From the NCBI RefSeq assembly GCF_007829815.1, contig NZ_VIWT01000001.1, positions 124,001-188,000 of the forward strand: a DNA stretch of 64,000 nt, written 5' to 3'. Origin of the DNA: Kitasatospora viridis (lineage in GTDB: Bacteria > Actinomycetota > Actinomycetes > Streptomycetales > Streptomycetaceae). Positions 42,916 through 52,053 of this stretch are shown piece by piece (positions within the stretch are counted from its first letter, which is position 1; every line of letters starts with the position of its first letter). Under the pieces are notes generated by a model. That model made no database searches and had not been told where the DNA came from. It saw only the letters and a program-made list of their open reading frames with translations. The position numbers and the translations under genes were made by a program.

Positions 42916-43530
42916 TCAGCGCGCCCGGCTCAGGCTGCGCAGCGCGGACTTCAACAGCGCGCCGACGTCGGTGCGTTGCTGCGCCTCGGCCTCCGGAGTG
43001 ACCGCGGCCACCGCCTCGTCGGCCTCGCGCGGAGCGTAGCCCAGGCCGACCAGCGCGGCGTGCAGCTGGTCCTGCCAGGGCGCCGGGCCGACCGCGACCG
43101 GCGCCGACTGCACCGGCACGGTGCCGTGCGGCACGCCCAGTTTGTCCTTGTACTCCAGCAGCAGCTTGGCCGCCTTGGCCTTGCCGATCCCGGGCACCTT
43201 GATCAGCGCCCGCTCGTCGCCCTGGGCCACCGCGACCCGCAGCGCCTCGGGGCTGTGCACCCCGAGCATCGCCTGCGCCAGCCGGGGCCCGACCCCGGGC
43301 GCCGCCTGCAGCACCTCGAAGGTGGCCCGCTCGTCCTCGTCGGCGAAGCCGTACAGGGTGAGCGAGTCCTCCCGGACCACCAGCGAGGTGCACAGCCGGG
43401 CCGGCTCGCCGAGGCGCAGCGTGGACAGCGTGTTCGGGGTGCACTGCACCGCCATGCCGACCCCGCCCACCTCGATCACGGCGAGGCCGGCGCTGAGGGC
43501 GGCCACCGGGCCCTGGACGAAGGCGATCAC
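42916..43530 (-). CDS. ruvA: Holliday junction DNA-binding subunit RuvA
   Basis: A 204-residue protein that forms the tetramer holding the junction. The N-terminal OB domain ([11 protein letters not shown], then GVGMAVQCT) is followed by two HhH motifs ([13 protein letters not shown] and [20 protein letters not shown]) and a C-terminal RuvB-binding domain ([19 protein letters not shown]). The GTG at 43530 overlaps the ruvC stop by 4 bp, so the two are translationally coupled. An open frame continues upstream but overlaps ruvC and is not used. Confidence 0.95.
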   Translation of the reverse strand: MIAFVQGPVAALSAGLAVIEVGGVGMAVQCTPNTLSTLRLGEPARLCTSLVVREDSLTLYGFADEDERATFEVLQAAPGVGPRLAQAMLGVHSPEALRVAVAQGDERALIKVPGIGKAKAAKLLLEYKDKLGVPHGTVPVQSAPVAVGPAPWQDQLHAALVGLGYAPREADEAVAAVTPEAEAQQRTDVGALLKSALRSLSRAR

Positions 43531-44075
43531 GGGCGGTACTCCTTGGCTGGGGTGGAACGCGGAGGGGTGCTGCGGGCCAGCGCGGCGGCGATCTTGTCGC
43601 TCGCACTGCCGCGCCAGATGTGACAGATCGCCAGGGCCAGCGCGTCCGCCGCGTCGGCCGGCTTGGGTGGCTCGGCCAGCCGCAGCAGCCGGGTCACCAT
43701 CGCGGTGACCTGCGCCTTGTCGGCCCGCCCCGATCCGGTGACGGCGGCCTTGACCTCGCTCGGGGTGTGCAGCGCGACCGGTATGCCGCGCCGGGTGGCG
43801 CAGAGCATCGCGACGGCGCTGGCCTGCGCGGTGCCCATCACGGTGCTCACGTTGTGCTGCGCGAAGACCCGCTCGATCGCGACCAGTTCGGGCTGGTACT
43901 CGTCCAACCAGCGCTCCAGGCCCTGCTCGACGGCGAGCAGCCGCAGCGGCACGTCCTGGTCGGCCGGGGTGCGCACCACGCCGACGCCGAGCATCCGCAG
44001 CGGCCGGCCCGGCGCCCCCTCCACCACGCCGACCCCGCACCTGGTCAGTCCGGGGTCCACACCCAGTACCCGCAC
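43527..44075 (-). CDS. ruvC: Crossover junction endodeoxyribonuclease RuvC
   Basis: A 182-residue RNase H-fold resolvase. The first catalytic Asp is in [17 protein letters not shown] (about residue 7), Glu in [27 protein letters not shown] (about 70), and the paired acidic residues in [15 protein letters not shown] near the C-terminus. It is the first gene of ruvC-ruvA-ruvB and begins with GTG 44075. Upstream lies the terminator of yebC. Confidence 0.95.
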   Translation of the reverse strand: MRVLGVDPGLTRCGVGVVEGAPGRPLRMLGVGVVRTPADQDVPLRLLAVEQGLERWLDEYQPELVAIERVFAQHNVSTVMGTAQASAVAMLCATRRGIPVALHTPSEVKAAVTGSGRADKAQVTAMVTRLLRLAEPPKPADAADALALAICHIWRGSASDKIAAALARSTPPRSTPAKEYRP

Positions 44076-44176
44076 GCTCCCGCCCTTTCCGCGTTCCGCC
44101 GCTGCACGCCTGGTCAGACCCTAGCCAACGGCACCGACAGCAGCACTCACCGACGGCCGCACTCACCGACAACGGC

Positions 44177-44212
44177 ACCGGCCCGGCGGTCCGTCAGGAC
44201 CACCGGGCCGGT
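44177..44212 (-). terminator. Terminator of yebC
   Basis: 16-bp arms with a single mismatch around GTCA (ACCGGCCCGG and GGTCC on the left), 19 bp after the yebC stop. Confidence 0.7.
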
Positions 44213-44230
44213 CGCACGCACCGTCAGGTG

Positions 44231-44995
44231 TCACTCGGCGTCGAGCTGCGCGCCGACCTCGTCCGAGATGTCGAAGTTGGCGAAGACGTTCTGCACGTCG
44301 TCGCTGTCCTCCAGCACGTCGATCAGCTTGAGGATCTTGCGGGCGCCGTCGACGTCCAGCTCGACCTGCATGCTCGGCACGAACGGCGACTCGGCCGAGT
44401 CGTAGTCCAGGCCGGCGTCGACCAGCGCGGTGCGGACCTTGACCAGGTCGGACGGCTCGGAGAGCACCTCCAGGGTGTCGCCGAGGTCGTTGACCTCCTC
44501 GACGTCCAGCCCGGCCTCCAGCACGACCTCCAGCACCCGGTCCTCGTCCACGCCGTCGGCCTTGGGCACGATGACCTGGCCCTTGCGGTTGAACAGGTAC
44601 GACACCGAGCCCGGGTCGGCCATCGAGCCGCCGTTGCGGGTCATCGCCACGCGCACGTCGGAGGCGGCGCGGTTGCGGTTGTCGGTGAGGCACTCGATCA
44701 GCACCGCGACGCCGTTCGGGCCGTAGCCCTCGTACATGATCGTGGAGTAGTCGGCGCCACCGGCCTCCAGGCCACCACCGCGCTTGACGGCGCGGTTGAT
44801 GTTGTCGATCGGGACGGAGCTCTTCTTGGCCTTCTGGATGGCGTCGTAGAGCGTCGGGTTGCCCGCCGGGTCGGGGCCGCCGGTCTTCGCCGCCACCTCG
44901 ATGTTCTTGATCATCTTGGCGAAGAGCTTGCCGCGCTTGGCGTCGATCACGGCCTTCTTGTGCTTGGTGGTAGCCCACTTAGAGTGGCCGGACAT
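44231..44995 (-). CDS. YebC/PmpR-family DNA-binding regulator
   Basis: A 254-residue protein beginning [35 protein letters not shown], the family signature. Later motifs are [40 protein letters not shown] and [16 protein letters not shown]. YebC proteins act as transcription regulators near ruvABC in many bacteria, and some members aid translation of proline stretches. ATG 44995 follows AAAGGAG by 6 nt; a GTG one codon upstream is less likely. It lies 79 bp downstream of pdxT and upstream of ruvC. Confidence 0.94.
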   Translation of the reverse strand: MSGHSKWATTKHKKAVIDAKRGKLFAKMIKNIEVAAKTGGPDPAGNPTLYDAIQKAKKSSVPIDNINRAVKRGGGLEAGGADYSTIMYEGYGPNGVAVLIECLTDNRNRAASDVRVAMTRNGGSMADPGSVSYLFNRKGQVIVPKADGVDEDRVLEVVLEAGLDVEEVNDLGDTLEVLSEPSDLVKVRTALVDAGLDYDSAESPFVPSMQVELDVDGARKILKLIDVLEDSDDVQNVFANFDISDEVGAQLDAE

Positions 44996-45074
44996 CACCA
45001 GCTCCTTTACGTCGCCAAAGGGAAATGAAACAGGGGAGATCTTACCGGTGTCGGAGCGGCGCGCCTGGCACCGG

Positions 45075-45698
45075 TCAGCCCTGGTCGGCGAGCGCTTCCT
45101 CGACGATCCGGACGAACAGCTCGTGCACCCGGTGGTCGCCGGTCAGCTCCGGGTGGAAGGAGGTGGCCAGCAGGTTCCCCTGACGCACCGCCACGATCCG
45201 CGACTGGGCCCCGTCGGCGGCCGGCAGCTCGGCCAGCACCTCGACCTCGGCCCCGACCGACTCGACCCAGGGGGCCCGGATGAAGACGCCGTGCACCGCG
45301 CTGTCGAAGCCCTTGACGTCGATCGCCGACTCGAAGGACTCGTTCTGCCGGCCGAAGGCGTTGCGACGCACCGTCATGTCGATGCCGCCGACGCTCTGCT
45401 GGTCGTCCCGGCCGTCCAGGATCACGTCGGCCAGCATGATCATGCCCGCGCAGGAGCCGTAGACCGGCATGCCCTTGGCGACCCGCTCGCGCAGCGGCTC
45501 CATCAGGCCGAAGGAGAGCGCCAGGTTGGACATCGTGGTGGACTCGCCACCGGGGATCACCACGGCGTCGACCTCGGCCAGTTCCTCGGGCCGGCGGACC
45601 GGGCGGGCCTGCGCGTCGGCCTCGGCGAGCGCTATGAGGTGCTCGCGGACGTCGCCCTGCAGGGCCAGGACGCCGATGACTGCGGTGCGGGTGGACAC
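45075..45698 (-). CDS. pdxT: Pyridoxal 5'-phosphate synthase glutaminase subunit
   Basis: A 207-residue class I glutamine amidotransferase that supplies ammonia to PdxS. The glycine loop [12 protein letters not shown], the nucleophile Cys in [11 protein letters not shown] and the terminal His in [16 protein letters not shown] (with Glu two residues on) give a complete triad. N-terminus [15 protein letters not shown] is typical. GTG 45698 is used with a weak AGAGG site 9 nt before. pdxS lies 128 bp upstream, with a strong hairpin between. Confidence 0.95.
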   Translation of the reverse strand: MSTRTAVIGVLALQGDVREHLIALAEADAQARPVRRPEELAEVDAVVIPGGESTTMSNLALSFGLMEPLRERVAKGMPVYGSCAGMIMLADVILDGRDDQQSVGGIDMTVRRNAFGRQNESFESAIDVKGFDSAVHGVFIRAPWVESVGAEVEVLAELPAADGAQSRIVAVRQGNLLATSFHPELTGDHRVHELFVRIVEEALADQG

Positions 45699-45732
45699 GG
45701 GTGGCTACCTCTTCAACTCGGTAGTGGGGGCG

Positions 45733-45753
45733 CCCCCGGCCGAAGGCCGGGGG
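45733..45753. terminator. Hairpin in the pdxS-pdxT gap
   Basis: CCCCCGGCC-GAA-GGCCGGGGG, followed on the plus strand by six A residues. On the pdx strand it comes just after the pdxS terminator and its T-tract. It may shield the mRNA end or form an alternative structure. Confidence 0.45.
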
Positions 45754-45754
45754 A

Positions 45755-45801
45755 AAAAAGCAAGGACGGCCCGCCGCGCCTGGAGCTGCGCGCGGCGGGC
45801 C
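45755..45801 (-). terminator. Intrinsic terminator or attenuator after pdxS
   Basis: 12-bp perfect arms GGCCCGCCGCGC and complement (45768-45779, 45790-45801) are followed on the minus strand by a CGTCCTTGC spacer and six T residues. It lies 26 bp after pdxS and would limit read-through into pdxT. Confidence 0.7.
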
Positions 45802-45826
45802 GGACGAACGTGGCGCGGAGCCCGGA

Positions 45827-46741
<915 letters not shown>

Positions 46742-46870
46742 GTAAGACCTCACTCGAAGACGAACCGGTGTGCTATCGCCCTATGGTAGGCCGTGCGATC
46801 CGCGTTCCGATGCGCCACCCGGTCCAGACCGACCGGCGCTCCTCGACAAACAGGCCGATAGCGCCCGACG

Positions 46871-47416
46871 CTACGCGGGCGAACCTTGCGGTGCCAGGGC
46901 CGCCGGGACCTCGTCGTCCATCTCGAAGGCCATCGGGAACGGCGCCCGGCCGGCCAGCCGGAAGTAGCGGACGATCCGGTGCGTGCGCAGGGCGCGCGCC
47001 GCGCGCACCGCGTCGTTGTGGAACCGGCGCGCCATCGGCACCCGGCGCGCCGCCGAGGACAGGTCGCGCAGCACCTCGTCCCCGCCCGGCGCCGCCCGCA
47101 GCGCCGCCACCTGCTCCGGCTCGCCGAAGACCGCCCGCAGCGCCTGGCTCAACTCGCTCTCCGCCACCTCGCGCTGCTCCTCGTCGGCCTGCCGGGCCGC
47201 GTGCGAGGCCTCGTAGAGCAGCAGCGAGGTGGCCGGGTCGAGCAGCGAGGAGGTGGCGAGCTCCTGGGCCACCGAGGCCCGGCGCAGCAGCTGGGCGTCG
47301 AGGGCGGCGCGCGCGGTGTCCAGCCGGGCGTGCAGCCGGTCCAGCCGGCCCGCCGTCCAGCTCAGGTAGACGGCGAACAGCACCACGGCCACAGCGGCCC
47401 AGATCCAATCGGTCAC
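46871..47416 (-). CDS. LemA-like membrane protein
   Basis: A 181-residue protein. One N-terminal transmembrane helix (about 3-20, WIWAAVAVVLFAVYLSW) is followed by helical sequence. RLDRLHARLDTARAALDAQLLRR resembles the LemA signature in which a helix leads to an LxRRxxLxP-type segment, and ARRFHNDAVRAARALRTHRIVRYF resembles its C-terminal half. The match is by eye and distant. Function is unknown. ATG or GTG start at 47416. It is divergent from the secreted protein gene and ends 117 bp before pdxS on the same strand. Confidence 0.6.
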   Translation of the reverse strand: MTDWIWAAVAVVLFAVYLSWTAGRLDRLHARLDTARAALDAQLLRRASVAQELATSSLLDPATSLLLYEASHAARQADEEQREVAESELSQALRAVFGEPEQVAALRAAPGGDEVLRDLSSAARRVPMARRFHNDAVRAARALRTHRIVRYFRLAGRAPFPMAFEMDDEVPAALAPQGSPA

Positions 47417-47485
47417 GGGGGGCCACGCTACCGGCCCCCGGGCGGCGGCTACGCCAATCGGTGCCCGTCGCCCGCATGGCGCCTA

Positions 47486-47517
47486 GCTGATGATCCGTCA
47501 GTCTGATGATCTGTGAC
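47486..47517. repeat. CTGATGATC direct repeats upstream of the secreted protein gene
   Basis: CTGATGATC occurs at 47487-47495 and 47503-47511, a 16-bp period with 12 of 16 bases alike. GCTGATGATCCGTCAG at 47486-47501 differs by one base from 27796-27811 upstream of ppk2. A shared regulator is possible. Confidence 0.45.
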
Positions 47518-47546
47518 GGGGGTCACCCAACACAGAGAGGACCGGC

Positions 47547-48458
47547 ATGAGCACCGCTCTGCTGCGCCGCGGCGCGAGGAGCGCGGCGGTCACCGCACTG
47601 GCCGTCGCCACCGCCATGGGCGCCACCGGAGTCGCCCGGGCCGACGCACCCGGCCACGAGGGCTTCGTGGTCAACGTCAAGCTGTCCACCTCCGGCGTCG
47701 TCCAGGCGCCCGACGAACACGCCGGCGGCACCGTCACCTTCAAGATCGCCACCGACGACCCGAACGGCCGCGAACTCCAGATGATCCGGCCGCACCAGGG
47801 CGTCACCATGGACCAGGTGCTGCAGGACCTGGCCGTCGCCGTCGGCCCCGACCCGACCGCGGCGGCCGCCGCGATCGTCAAGGTCCGGGACGAGGCCGAG
47901 GCGCTCGGCGGCGGCCTGGCCCGGCCCGGCAACGACGCGATCCTGACCGAGGACATCAAGGCCGGCCCGGTCTACCTGCTGGACTTCACCGCGTTCCTGG
48001 CCAACCCCGGCTCGCCGCCCCCGGTCAAGGAGCTCGACCTCTGCGAGGACGCCGGCTTCCACCTGCCGCACTTCCCGCACTCGATCGTCATCCAGCACGA
48101 GACCAGCAACGGCCCGCGCTTCCAGACCGAGGCCGTGGACGACGCCAACGGCGGCATCTTCGTGCACAACGCCGCCGACGAGCTGCACGAGATGCAGATC
48201 CAGCCTGTCGCCCCCGGCACCACCGACGACCAGGTGCAGGCCTACTTCGACGCGCTGCTGAACAACACTCCCCCGCCGCCCCCGCCGTTCACCGGCGTCC
48301 CGGTCGGCCTCAGCGTGATCTCCCCCGGCCACGACGCCGTGATCCACATCGACAAGCTGCCGCCCGGCGACTACGTGCTGCTCTGCTTCGTCCCCGACGA
48401 CCAGACCGGCCTGCCGCACGCCTTCGAAGGCATGCACAAGGTGGTCCACCTGCACTGA
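47547..48458 (+). CDS. Secreted two-repeat cupredoxin-like protein
   Basis: A 303-residue exported protein with a Sec signal peptide (about 1-32, ending GVARADA). The mature part holds two similar units. In the second, H214, C280, H291 and M296 form the N-x5-H ... C-x10-H-x4-M spacing of a blue copper site. In the first, RELQMIRPHQGVTMDQV (75-91) aligns with HEMQIQPVAPGTTDDQV (214-230), and GNDAILTEDIKAGPVYLLDF with GHDAVIHIDKLPPGDYVLLCF, but the His is Arg75 and the Cys is Asp146. So only the second domain should bind copper. Function is unknown. AGAGAGGA precedes the ATG at 47547. Confidence 0.7.
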   Translation: MSTALLRRGARSAAVTALAVATAMGATGVARADAPGHEGFVVNVKLSTSGVVQAPDEHAGGTVTFKIATDDPNGRELQMIRPHQGVTMDQVLQDLAVAVGPDPTAAAAAIVKVRDEAEALGGGLARPGNDAILTEDIKAGPVYLLDFTAFLANPGSPPPVKELDLCEDAGFHLPHFPHSIVIQHETSNGPRFQTEAVDDANGGIFVHNAADELHEMQIQPVAPGTTDDQVQAYFDALLNNTPPPPPPFTGVPVGLSVISPGHDAVIHIDKLPPGDYVLLCFVPDDQTGLPHAFEGMHKVVHLH

Positions 48459-48518
48459 GCAGGCGGCGGCTGCTCGGCCCGGGCCCAGTCCCGGGCCGAG
48501 CCCAGTCCCGCGCCGGGC

Positions 48519-49700
48519 TCAGTCCCGGGCCGGGCCCAGCAGTCGGCGCGGGCGCGAACTGCGGTCGTCCTCGCGCACCTTGGAGGCCGCGCCGGTGCCG
48601 CCCATCCCGTCGACCACGGTCTCGTACACCGCCAGGATGTCCGCGCCGACCACCGACCAGTCGAACCGCCGCACGTGCTCCGCGGCCGCCGTGCGCAGCT
48701 GGGCCAGCCGCACCGGGTCGTCCAGCAGCCGCACCGCCGCCCGGGCCAGCGCCCCCGCGTCCTCCACCGGGAACAGCTCCCCCGCCCGGCCCCCGTCCAG
48801 CACCTGGGCGAACGCGTCCAGATCGCTGGCCAGCACCGGAGCCGCCGCCGACATCGCCTCCACCAGGATGATCCCGAAGCTCTCGCCCCCGGTGTTGGGC
48901 GCCACGTAGAGGTCGACGCTGCGCAGCAGCCGGGCCTTCTCCTCGTCGCTGACCATGCCCAGGAACTCCACCCGGGCCCGCACCTCGGGCGCCAGAGCGG
49001 CGGCCGCCTCCGCCTCGTCGCCCTTGCCGGCCACCAGCAGCCGCACCTCGGGGTGCGCGGCGAGGATCTGCGGCAGCGCCGCGAGCAGCGTCGGCAGGCC
49101 CTTGCGCGGCTCGTTGATCCGGCCGATGAAGCCGATCGTCCGCCCGGTCCAGCGCGGATCCGCCTGCGCCTTGGCGAAGAACCCGACGTCCACCCCGTTC
49201 GGGATCACCACCGCGTCCCCGCCCAGGTGCTCCACCAGGGTGCGCCGGGCGTACTCGCTCACCGCGATCCGGGCGTCGATCTTCTCGAAGATCGGCTGCA
49301 GGATCGGCGAGGCCGCGGTCATCACCCGCGAGCGCGGGTTGGAGGTGTGGAAGGTCGCCACCATCGGACCGGTCGCCGCCCAGCCCGCCAGCATCGACAG
49401 GCTCGGCGAGGCCGGCTCGTGCACGTGCAGGATGTCGAAGTCGCCGTCGCGCAGCCAGCGCCGCACCCGGGTCGCCGAGATGATCCCGAAGCTCAGCCGC
49501 GCCACCGACCCGTTGTACGGCACGGCCACCGCCCGCCCGGCCGAGACCACGTACGCGGGCAGCTTGGACTCGTCGTCCGCCGGCGCCAGCACCGACACCT
49601 TGTGGCCCTGCGCGATCAGGTGCTCGGCCAGGTCGCGGATGTGGAACTGCACACCGCCCGGCACGTCCCAGTCGTACGGGCAGACGATGCCGATCCTCAC
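48519..49700 (-). CDS. pimA: Phosphatidylinositol alpha-mannosyltransferase
   Basis: A 393-residue GT4 glycosyltransferase that adds the first mannose of phosphatidylinositol mannosides. It begins MRIGIVCPYDWDVPGGVQFHI, the PimA signature, and contains VLAPADDES, HVHEPASPSLSMLAGWAATGP, FIGRINEPRKGL and PNTGGESFGIILVEAMSAAAPVLASD (donor E-x7-E). The gene order with patA and pgsA matches mycobacteria. GTG 49700 overlaps the patA stop by 4 bp. A Ser/Arg-rich tail of about 25 residues follows the catalytic domain. Confidence 0.93.
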   Translation of the reverse strand: MRIGIVCPYDWDVPGGVQFHIRDLAEHLIAQGHKVSVLAPADDESKLPAYVVSAGRAVAVPYNGSVARLSFGIISATRVRRWLRDGDFDILHVHEPASPSLSMLAGWAATGPMVATFHTSNPRSRVMTAASPILQPIFEKIDARIAVSEYARRTLVEHLGGDAVVIPNGVDVGFFAKAQADPRWTGRTIGFIGRINEPRKGLPTLLAALPQILAAHPEVRLLVAGKGDEAEAAAALAPEVRARVEFLGMVSDEEKARLLRSVDLYVAPNTGGESFGIILVEAMSAAAPVLASDLDAFAQVLDGGRAGELFPVEDAGALARAAVRLLDDPVRLAQLRTAAAEHVRRFDWSVVGADILAVYETVVDGMGGTGAASKVREDDRSSRPRRLLGPARD

Positions 49701-50671
49701 GAGGCGGCCTCCGCCGCCGACTTCGCGTCCCGCTTCGGGTGCGCCGCCCGCGGCAGGTCGGCGAGCCAGAGCTTCTGCAGCATGTGCCAGTCCTGCGGGT
49801 GCTGGTCGATCTCGCCCGCCCAGACGTCGGCCAGCCGCTGGGTCATCGCGGCCTTGGCCGCCTTCTTGTCCGGGTCCGCCGGCACCTCGACCGGCGGGTG
49901 GATCCGGGCGCCCATCGTCCGGCCCTCGTACCAGAGCGAGACCGGCAGCAGCGCCGCGCCCGTGCGCTGCGCCAGCGCCGCCGGACCGGCCGGCATCCGG
50001 GTGGCCTCGCCGAAGAACTGCACCTCGATGCCGGCCTCCGACAGGTCCCGGTCACCGACCAGGCAGACCAGCTTGCCGGCCCGCAGCCGCTGCGCCAGCG
50101 TGGCGATCACCGACATGTCGCTGCCGGTCAGCGCCAGCACCTCCATGCCGAGGCTCTCCCGGTAGGCCACGAACCGCTCGAACAGCGACTCCGGCTTCAA
50201 CCGCTCGGCGACCGTGGTGAACGGGTACCCGCAGGCCCGCACCACCCAGGCGCCGGCCAGGTCCCAGTTCGCCATGTGCGGCAGCGCCAGCACGGCGCCC
50301 CGCCCGGCGGCCATCGCGGCCTCCAGGTGCTCCATGCCCTCGATCCGGACACCGTTGGCGATCCGCCGGTCGCTCCAGGCCGGCAGCCGGAACGCCTCCA
50401 TCCAGTACCGCAGGTAGGAGCGCATGCCGGCCCGCGAGAGCTCGCGCAGCTCCAGGAACGAGGCCTGCGGCCGCACCCGGGCCAGGTTGGCCTCCAACTG
50501 CCGCACCCCCTTGCCCCGGCGCCACCAGGTGAAGTCGGCCACCGCCGTGCCCAGCCCGCGCGCGACCGGCTCCGGCAGCACCTTCAGCGCCGCCCAGCCC
50601 GCCGCGAACGCGCCGTCGACCACGCGCTCGCGCAGCTTCGGCTCCGACGCCGCCCCGGCCTGTTCCGCCAT
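49697..50671 (-). CDS. patA: Phosphatidylinositol mannoside acyltransferase
   Basis: A 324-residue LpxL/HtrB-like acyltransferase that acylates the mannose of PIM. The catalytic HX4D motif is in LALPHMANWDLAG. Later conserved parts are FMRYxE-like GRDLSEAGIEVQFFG (VGDRDLSEAGIEVQFFG) and LWYEGRTMGARIHPPVEV. It shows one hydrophobic N-terminal stretch, suggesting peripheral membrane attachment. ATG 50671 comes 3 bp after the pgsA stop, and its own stop overlaps pimA. Confidence 0.92.
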   Translation of the reverse strand: MAEQAGAASEPKLRERVVDGAFAAGWAALKVLPEPVARGLGTAVADFTWWRRGKGVRQLEANLARVRPQASFLELRELSRAGMRSYLRYWMEAFRLPAWSDRRIANGVRIEGMEHLEAAMAAGRGAVLALPHMANWDLAGAWVVRACGYPFTTVAERLKPESLFERFVAYRESLGMEVLALTGSDMSVIATLAQRLRAGKLVCLVGDRDLSEAGIEVQFFGEATRMPAGPAALAQRTGAALLPVSLWYEGRTMGARIHPPVEVPADPDKKAAKAAMTQRLADVWAGEIDQHPQDWHMLQKLWLADLPRAAHPKRDAKSAAEAAS

Positions 50672-50674
50672 CCC

Positions 50675-51316
50675 TCAGCCCTCCCGGCCCGCCGCCTCGA
50701 ACGCTTCCCGGCGCACCGTCAGCATCCGCTGCAGCACCGTCACCAGGCTGCCCGCCGCGACCACCCAGAGGGCGATCGGCAGCAGCCACTCGATGTACGG
50801 CACCCCGAACTTGTGCAGACCGGCGAGACCGGCGCAGGTGAGCGTGATCACCAGCCGCTCGGCCCGCTCGACCAGCCCGGAGACGTCGCACGGCAGGCCC
50901 AGGCTCTCCGCCCGCGCCTTGGTGTACGACACCACCTGCCCACTGGCCAGGCAGAACACCGTCACCGCGCAGAGCAGGTCGTTGTTCCCCTGCCCCGAGT
51001 ACCAGAGCGCCAGGCCACCGAAGATCGCCGCGTCCGCCACCCGGTCCAGCGTGGAGTCCAGGAACGCCCCCCACTTGTTGGAGGTGCCCGCCTGCCGGGC
51101 CATGTTCCCGTCCACCAGGTCCGAGAAGATGAACAGCGTGACGGTGATCACGCCCCAGAAGAACTCCCCGCGCGGGAAGAACACCAGGGCGCCCGCCACC
51201 GAGCCGGCGGTCCCGATCAGCGTGACCGCGTCCGGGCTGACCCCCCAGCGCAGCAGCAGCGCGGCGAACGGGGTCAGGACACGTGTGAAGAAGGCACGCG
51301 CGTATTTGTTGAGCAT
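50675..51316 (-). CDS. pgsA: Phosphatidylinositol phosphate synthase (CDP-alcohol phosphatidyltransferase)
   Basis: A 213-residue membrane enzyme that joins CDP-diacylglycerol with inositol phosphate, the first step of PI synthesis in actinobacteria. The CDP-alcohol motif D-G-x2-A-R-x8-G-x3-D-x3-D is complete in DLVDGNMARQAGTSNKWGAFLDSTLDRVAD, and about six helices are visible. I use ATG 51316, which gives MLNKYARAF; a longer frame to 51358 is less typical. It is first in pgsA-patA-pimA. Confidence 0.93.
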   Translation of the reverse strand: MLNKYARAFFTRVLTPFAALLLRWGVSPDAVTLIGTAGSVAGALVFFPRGEFFWGVITVTLFIFSDLVDGNMARQAGTSNKWGAFLDSTLDRVADAAIFGGLALWYSGQGNNDLLCAVTVFCLASGQVVSYTKARAESLGLPCDVSGLVERAERLVITLTCAGLAGLHKFGVPYIEWLLPIALWVVAAGSLVTVLQRMLTVRREAFEAAGREG

Positions 51317-51493
51317 GGCCTTCCCGACCGCTCCGATCTCACTACCGGTCTGAAGCACCGGCGGCCGTCAGCGGCACCACCGGGCGGCCGGGCGGATCAG
51401 CCACCCGGCGGGACCCATGGTAGCCAGGCCACCGACCGCTCCCGGCCGCCGCACACCCGATCGGCGGCCGATCGGCCCGGCGCAGCCGCCCGG

Positions 51494-51874
51494 TCAGCCC
51501 CGCCGGGGCAGCGCGCAGGCCGCCGAACCGCCCGGCATCCGGTCCCGGTGCCGCGCCACCAGCCGGTACACGGCGGCCGCCAACGGCCGCACCGGCGCCA
51601 GCCGCATCGCCCCGCCGAGGTAGGCCCAGGCGCCGCCGGCCCGCAGCAGCAGCTTCGCCACCGCCTGCGCCCCGCCGTACACCTCCCCCGCCGGAGTGAC
51701 CCAGAGCACCTCGTACCGGGCCCGCTCCTCGGTCAGCCCGAGCTCGGCCAGGTCGGCGAACTGGTACGGCCGCGCCGTCCACCCGCCGGCGAGGAAACGT
51801 TCCGCCGCCCGTGCGCAGGAGGAGCAGAAGGCACAGTCGCCGTCGAACACGAGCAGTGGCTCCGAAAGTCTCAT
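51494..51874 (-). CDS. DCC-family thiol-disulfide oxidoreductase-like protein
   Basis: A 126-residue DUF393/DCC1-like protein. FDGDCAFC at about 10-17 supplies the DxDCxxC signature, with a third Cys at 20 (CAFCSSC). A second conserved segment, WVTPAGEVYGGAQAVAKLL, and a terminal VYRLVARHRDRM follow. A thioredoxin-like redox role is predicted for the family; no target is known. It lies between pgsA and the 549-residue protein, breaking the pgsA-HIT neighbourhood seen in mycobacteria. Confidence 0.88.
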   Translation of the reverse strand: MRLSEPLLVFDGDCAFCSSCARAAERFLAGGWTARPYQFADLAELGLTEERARYEVLWVTPAGEVYGGAQAVAKLLLRAGGAWAYLGGAMRLAPVRPLAAAVYRLVARHRDRMPGGSAACALPRRG

Positions 51875-52053
51875 GCCACAGATCCTGCCCCAACGCCCTC
51901 CGGATCCGCCTCGGGGGTGCGAACCGTGTCACACCGGGGAAGGAACCTGGCGGAAAGCGCCACCGTCAGGTGACGGGACTTCAGACGATCATCGCCACAA
52001 GGGCGCTGGGGCACGGTAACCTGCCGCTGAACACGGAGGGAGGGGAGGCGGTC

